Origin: Blastomussa wellsi
Lineage: Eukaryota > Cnidaria > Anthozoa > Scleractinia > Plerogyridae
Direction: 5' to 3'
Length of the DNA: 64,000 bases
Assembly (NCBI GenBank): GCA_947652115.1
Contig: OX393565.1
Coordinates: 22,297,298 to 22,361,297, forward strand
Shown: positions 60,832 through 64,000 of the stretch, one piece after another
How positions within the stretch are numbered: the stretch's first letter is position 1
Layout: the number at the start of each line of letters is the position of its first letter
Made by a program: the position numbers and the translations under genes
The notes under the pieces: generated by a model
The model's database searches: none
The model's input: the letters and a program-made list of their open reading frames with translations, nothing else
Told to the model about the DNA's origin: nothing

Positions 60832-63800
60832 ATGGCGAGCGCCCCGACATCACCTCTTTCTAGTTCTGAAGAAAAGTCGAATGGCGTCAAGTTACGCAGG
60901 CTCCTCATCGATGGGGGAGCATCAGCTTTAAGACGCGTTTTCGATGGTTTCCACCCTCCTTCAAACCTACCTGCTGTTCTCAGTGTCCAACGTCAAACTC
61001 TAAATTACCTCCGGCAAATAAAAGTGTTGAAAAGCCCTCAGTGGGATAAAATATTCCCACCTAATGGAGGACGCCCAGACTCAAGCACATTTGACATCAC
61101 TCTGCTTTGCGTCCTTCTAACTAACATCTGTGGCTTGTCTCCACCACCCACGGGATGGCGCGACAAACCACCCTCAGAGGATACATCACGGGAAGCAAAT
61201 ATTGCTCGTATCAAATATTATCGAAATCTACTCTTTCATAGAGAAACTACGGAGGTGCCGAAACAAGAGTTTGAAGTCTTTTGGCAGGAAATCGCTGATG
61301 CTCTGATTGCTTTTGGGGAAGATAGAAATGAGATCGACGCGTTAAAAGAAGAACAAGAAGGGATTGATACGCTCAACAAACTTGAAATGTTTGACTTCAC
61401 GGCCGACATAGAGTATCACGCAAGTCGATTTCAGGTCGGGACTCGCAATTGGATCTTCAACTGCGTCGAGGATTGGTTAGATGACAGAAAGTCTCAACAC
61501 CAGGCGATGATTATCAGCGGAGACGTAGGCATGGGTAAGACGGTGATAGCTGCAGTTATTTGTAAGAGAATGCGAGAGGCCGGTAGATTGGCGGGGAGCC
61601 ATTTTTTCCAGTACAACAGAGACCGCTACCGTAATCCCAAACTGATGCTTCAGTCATTGGCCTCCCACTTGAGTTGTCGTTTTCCTGAGTACAAACAGGT
61701 TCTTGTCAAACAGCTTTCACGTAATGCGAGCGAAGAACTTAACATTCTTGGGGTGGGGGATCTGTTTGCTTTGCTTTTCAACGAGCCACTTAGCTCTATA
61801 GCTGACCCTGGGAGAAACATCCTTGTGGTGATAGACGCCTTAGATGAAAGTGAGACCCAAGGAAAGAATGAGTTGCTTGACGTGATTAGCAACCACACCT
61901 GCAAGCTTCCGTTTTGGATCCGATTTCTAGTTACCACACGTCCGGAGAAAAACACCTTGGACAGTATGAAACGTTTAAAGCCCTTGGAATTAAAACAAGA
62001 TGATGAAAGAAATCGAAAAGATATAGAAATCTTTTTTGAAAAGCGAATTTGTGAAAGCACAACTCCAGAAGAAAGATCTGCGTTTATGAGAGAACTGATG
62101 CACAAGTCGGAAGGCCTGATGCTGTATGCTTACTGCCTAATGGATTTAATTGAAGAAAGCACATCACTACCAAACCCAGAGCAACTCCGCGCAAGCTTCC
62201 CCCAAGGACATTTAGGGTTTTACACATCCTGTTTCAAGAGGATGGAGGCTAAACTCCAAGAAGAATTGGCGAAAGACTACGGTAATTTCCTATTCTGTTT
62301 CCTCTCGGCTTTGACTGTCGCAAGGGACCCCTTGCCCATAGATTTTATCACCGAAATACTACAGCGGTACACCGACATCTCAGCAAATGATCGTTTAAGC
62401 GTTCAAAGGAAAGTCGACAGTGTTGTCAACTGTATCTCATCTCTTCTTCCTATTCGAGATGGCCATGTTCACATCTTTCACAAATCAGTTAGAGACTGGT
62501 TGACTTCCAATTCACCCTATGGAAACCACGAGAAAGAGGGCCACAAGATGCTCTCTGAACTTTGTACTGCAGAACTTGACAAACTGAAGACAAGTTGTGT
62601 GAACGATGCACCATTCAGTAACCCTCAAAAATATGCCCTTCAACACGGTGTTCAACATGTGCTAAAAGCATTGGAAGATTTCAGCCAGCTGGAAGAACTG
62701 GTGAAAGGGTACGTAACGGATCTAGAACTCGTCTATGCGAAGCTGTGTGCTAAGAACGCCGATGTGGCGAAAGATCTGCTTCTTGTGCAAGAACATCGGA
62801 ATTCAAGTGCGTTAAGCGAAGGAATTAAAAGCACTCTTCGAAGTTTACAGTTGCAGTTCAAGAAGCATGGAAGTCTTCTTCGGGAACTTCCTCATATGAT
62901 TTTCCAAAACTTACTGATCGAAGGAGGATTAGAACTGTCTCGTGAAGTATCAAATTTCCTTTCAACTAAATATAACGAGATGCCATACCTGGAGTTGGTT
63001 GATAAAAAAGAGCATCCGAGTCCTGTTGAAGCACGATTTTACTGTTCAGACAAGGTGGTCTGCTTCGACGTTTCACCGGATGAGGAAAACATGGTGTGCG
63101 AATGCCGAGATGGAACGATTCATTTATGGTCTCTTCAGACAGGTGAGCTGGAATGGAAAGATAATACCTTGGAGTCAAAGAAGTCGTTTGACAATGTTCC
63201 TCTTGGATCTGCATTTCGAGGAATTGTCACGAACAGTGAGACTGGAGACAGGACACTTTCGTTATATCGTTCTGTTGTTTTCCATCCAGATGGGGAATTC
63301 ATCTTGCCGGGAAATCTGGCCAATGTGTACAACTTAGGCGGACAAGTGACGTCCCTCTTTCAAAGAAGTAAGTGCCATTTCACTGTTTGTGCTTTCTCTG
63401 GAGACAAGAACAAGATGCTAACGGATTGCCCAGGCAACAGCAAGGAACTGGTACTGTGGGATGCAGACAATGGCGAAGAGATTGAACGCCTCAGGTGGAA
63501 AGAGAACATCGCTTCCTTCGCAATCTCCCAAGACGGAAATCTTGTAGCAATTTCCGATTCAGAAGGACTTCTCTCGGTGTATACCATTGAAAGTTCCATT
63601 TGGCAGCAAGTGGCTGATATTTCTTCTGAACCTCTGGCTTGTGGACTGTTGCACTTTACAATAAAGAGAGATCTCGTTTGTGGTAGCATTGTGTCCACTC
63701 GATCTGATGGACGTGATGTATACAAACTGTCGACAAAAATGTTTGATTCTACTACCCTTGTTGGAAACCGCCAATCACATTGTTCTTACACTTGTAAACT

Positions 63801-64000
63801 GTATCTGTGGCCTTGGGAATCAGTTGATTCCGTTGAGCGATTGCAAATGGTTTGTAGAGTTTGCCATTTCGTTTCAGCAGACTTGCTAGTGGGATTTTGT
63901 TCCTTGTTGCCGGGAGAGGTCGCAGTGGTTGGAGGTCCCACTGCTAATTACTTGACAATGCTGAATGTTGCTCATCCCTACAATGCAGGTGAGAAGCCAC
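60832..64000 (+). CDS. HEPN-NACHT-propeller protein, gene 2 (runs off right edge)
   Basis: Paralogue of gene 1, 1,056 residues visible and open to the last base. The ATG at 60832 follows an in-frame TAA at 60820-60822 and starts MASAPTSPLSSS, close to MATAAPSPLASS of gene 1. The HEPN domain keeps R131-N132..H136. The NACHT domain has Walker A GDVGMGKT (230-237), Walker B ILVVIDALDE (D335) and FLVTTRPEKN. The WD40-like propeller begins near residue 743 (DGTIHLWSL). Compared with gene 1 it lacks 67 residues between HEPN and NACHT, including most of the coiled-coil-like linker. There is no intron or frame break in the part seen. It is probably functional, but the end is not visible. Confidence 0.9.
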   Translation, partial: MASAPTSPLSSSEEKSNGVKLRRLLIDGGASALRRVFDGFHPPSNLPAVLSVQRQTLNYLRQIKVLKSPQWDKIFPPNGGRPDSSTFDITLLCVLLTNICGLSPPPTGWRDKPPSEDTSREANIARIKYYRNLLFHRETTEVPKQEFEVFWQEIADALIAFGEDRNEIDALKEEQEGIDTLNKLEMFDFTADIEYHASRFQVGTRNWIFNCVEDWLDDRKSQHQAMIISGDVGMGKTVIAAVICKRMREAGRLAGSHFFQYNRDRYRNPKLMLQSLASHLSCRFPEYKQVLVKQLSRNASEELNILGVGDLFALLFNEPLSSIADPGRNILVVIDALDESETQGKNELLDVISNHTCKLPFWIRFLVTTRPEKNTLDSMKRLKPLELKQDDERNRKDIEIFFEKRICESTTPEERSAFMRELMHKSEGLMLYAYCLMDLIEESTSLPNPEQLRASFPQGHLGFYTSCFKRMEAKLQEELAKDYGNFLFCFLSALTVARDPLPIDFITEILQRYTDISANDRLSVQRKVDSVVNCISSLLPIRDGHVHIFHKSVRDWLTSNSPYGNHEKEGHKMLSELCTAELDKLKTSCVNDAPFSNPQKYALQHGVQHVLKALEDFSQLEELVKGYVTDLELVYAKLCAKNADVAKDLLLVQEHRNSSALSEGIKSTLRSLQLQFKKHGSLLRELPHMIFQNLLIEGGLELSREVSNFLSTKYNEMPYLELVDKKEHPSPVEARFYCSDKVVCFDVSPDEENMVCECRDGTIHLWSLQTGELEWKDNTLESKKSFDNVPLGSAFRGIVTNSETGDRTLSLYRSVVFHPDGEFILPGNLANVYNLGGQVTSLFQRSKCHFTVCAFSGDKNKMLTDCPGNSKELVLWDADNGEEIERLRWKENIASFAISQDGNLVAISDSEGLLSVYTIESSIWQQVADISSEPLACGLLHFTIKRDLVCGSIVSTRSDGRDVYKLSTKMFDSTTLVGNRQSHCSYTCKLYLWPWESVDSVERLQMVCRVCHFVSADLLVGFCSLLPGEVAVVGGPTANYLTMLNVAHPYNAGEKP

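Noticed and set aside
1..64000. CRISPR array, bacterial operon or prophage
   Set aside because: Spliced animal genes throughout; the tandem arrays have no spacer structure.

Overview
The window looks like nuclear DNA of an anthozoan cnidarian, most probably a stony coral. The reasons are spliced animal genes with many short exons, dense small foldback and inverted-repeat elements, Penelope-like retroelement remnants, tRNA-derived SINEs, and intron-poor HEPN-NACHT-propeller genes of the kind expanded in corals. No species can be named from the sequence alone.

Left part, 1-42,618, minus strand. Three unrelated genes lie head to tail, all transcribed leftwards. A calmodulin-like gene (five coding exons, 42,618 to 38,749) encodes a 151-residue protein with four intact EF-hands. 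A complete TTC7 gene (22 coding exons, 37,156 to 15,560, 841 residues) encodes the TPR scaffold that in other animals joins EFR3 and FAM126 to hold PI4-kinase III alpha at the plasma membrane. A sacsin-like gene starts at 10,971, has three short 5' exons and one giant exon of at least 5.7 kb, and leaves the window at its left edge; two sacsin ATPase repeats are visible. I rebuilt exons by reading frame, splice signals and protein similarity recalled from the families. Every junction keeps phase, and two TTC7 introns appear to use GC-AG splice sites.

Middle part, 42,619-50,036. No protein gene was recognised. The last 3 kb is the promoter side of the first NACHT gene and is partly collinear with the promoter side of the second.

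Right part, 50,037-64,000, plus strand. Two paralogous single-exon genes lie in tandem. Each has an N-terminal DZIP3-type HEPN domain with an R-N-x(3-4)-H motif, a NACHT P-loop NTPase and a long WD40-like propeller. They resemble NLR/STAND sensors and are the most interesting feature of the window. The first is complete (1,468 residues). The second runs off the right edge and lacks a 67-residue linker that the first has.

Repeats fill the introns and intergenic space: a broken Penelope-like element with GIY-YIG endonuclease and hammerhead-like terminal sequences, several foldback MITEs, a TTAA-flanked element with 207-bp inverted repeats, SINEs, tRNA-like elements and several tandem arrays.
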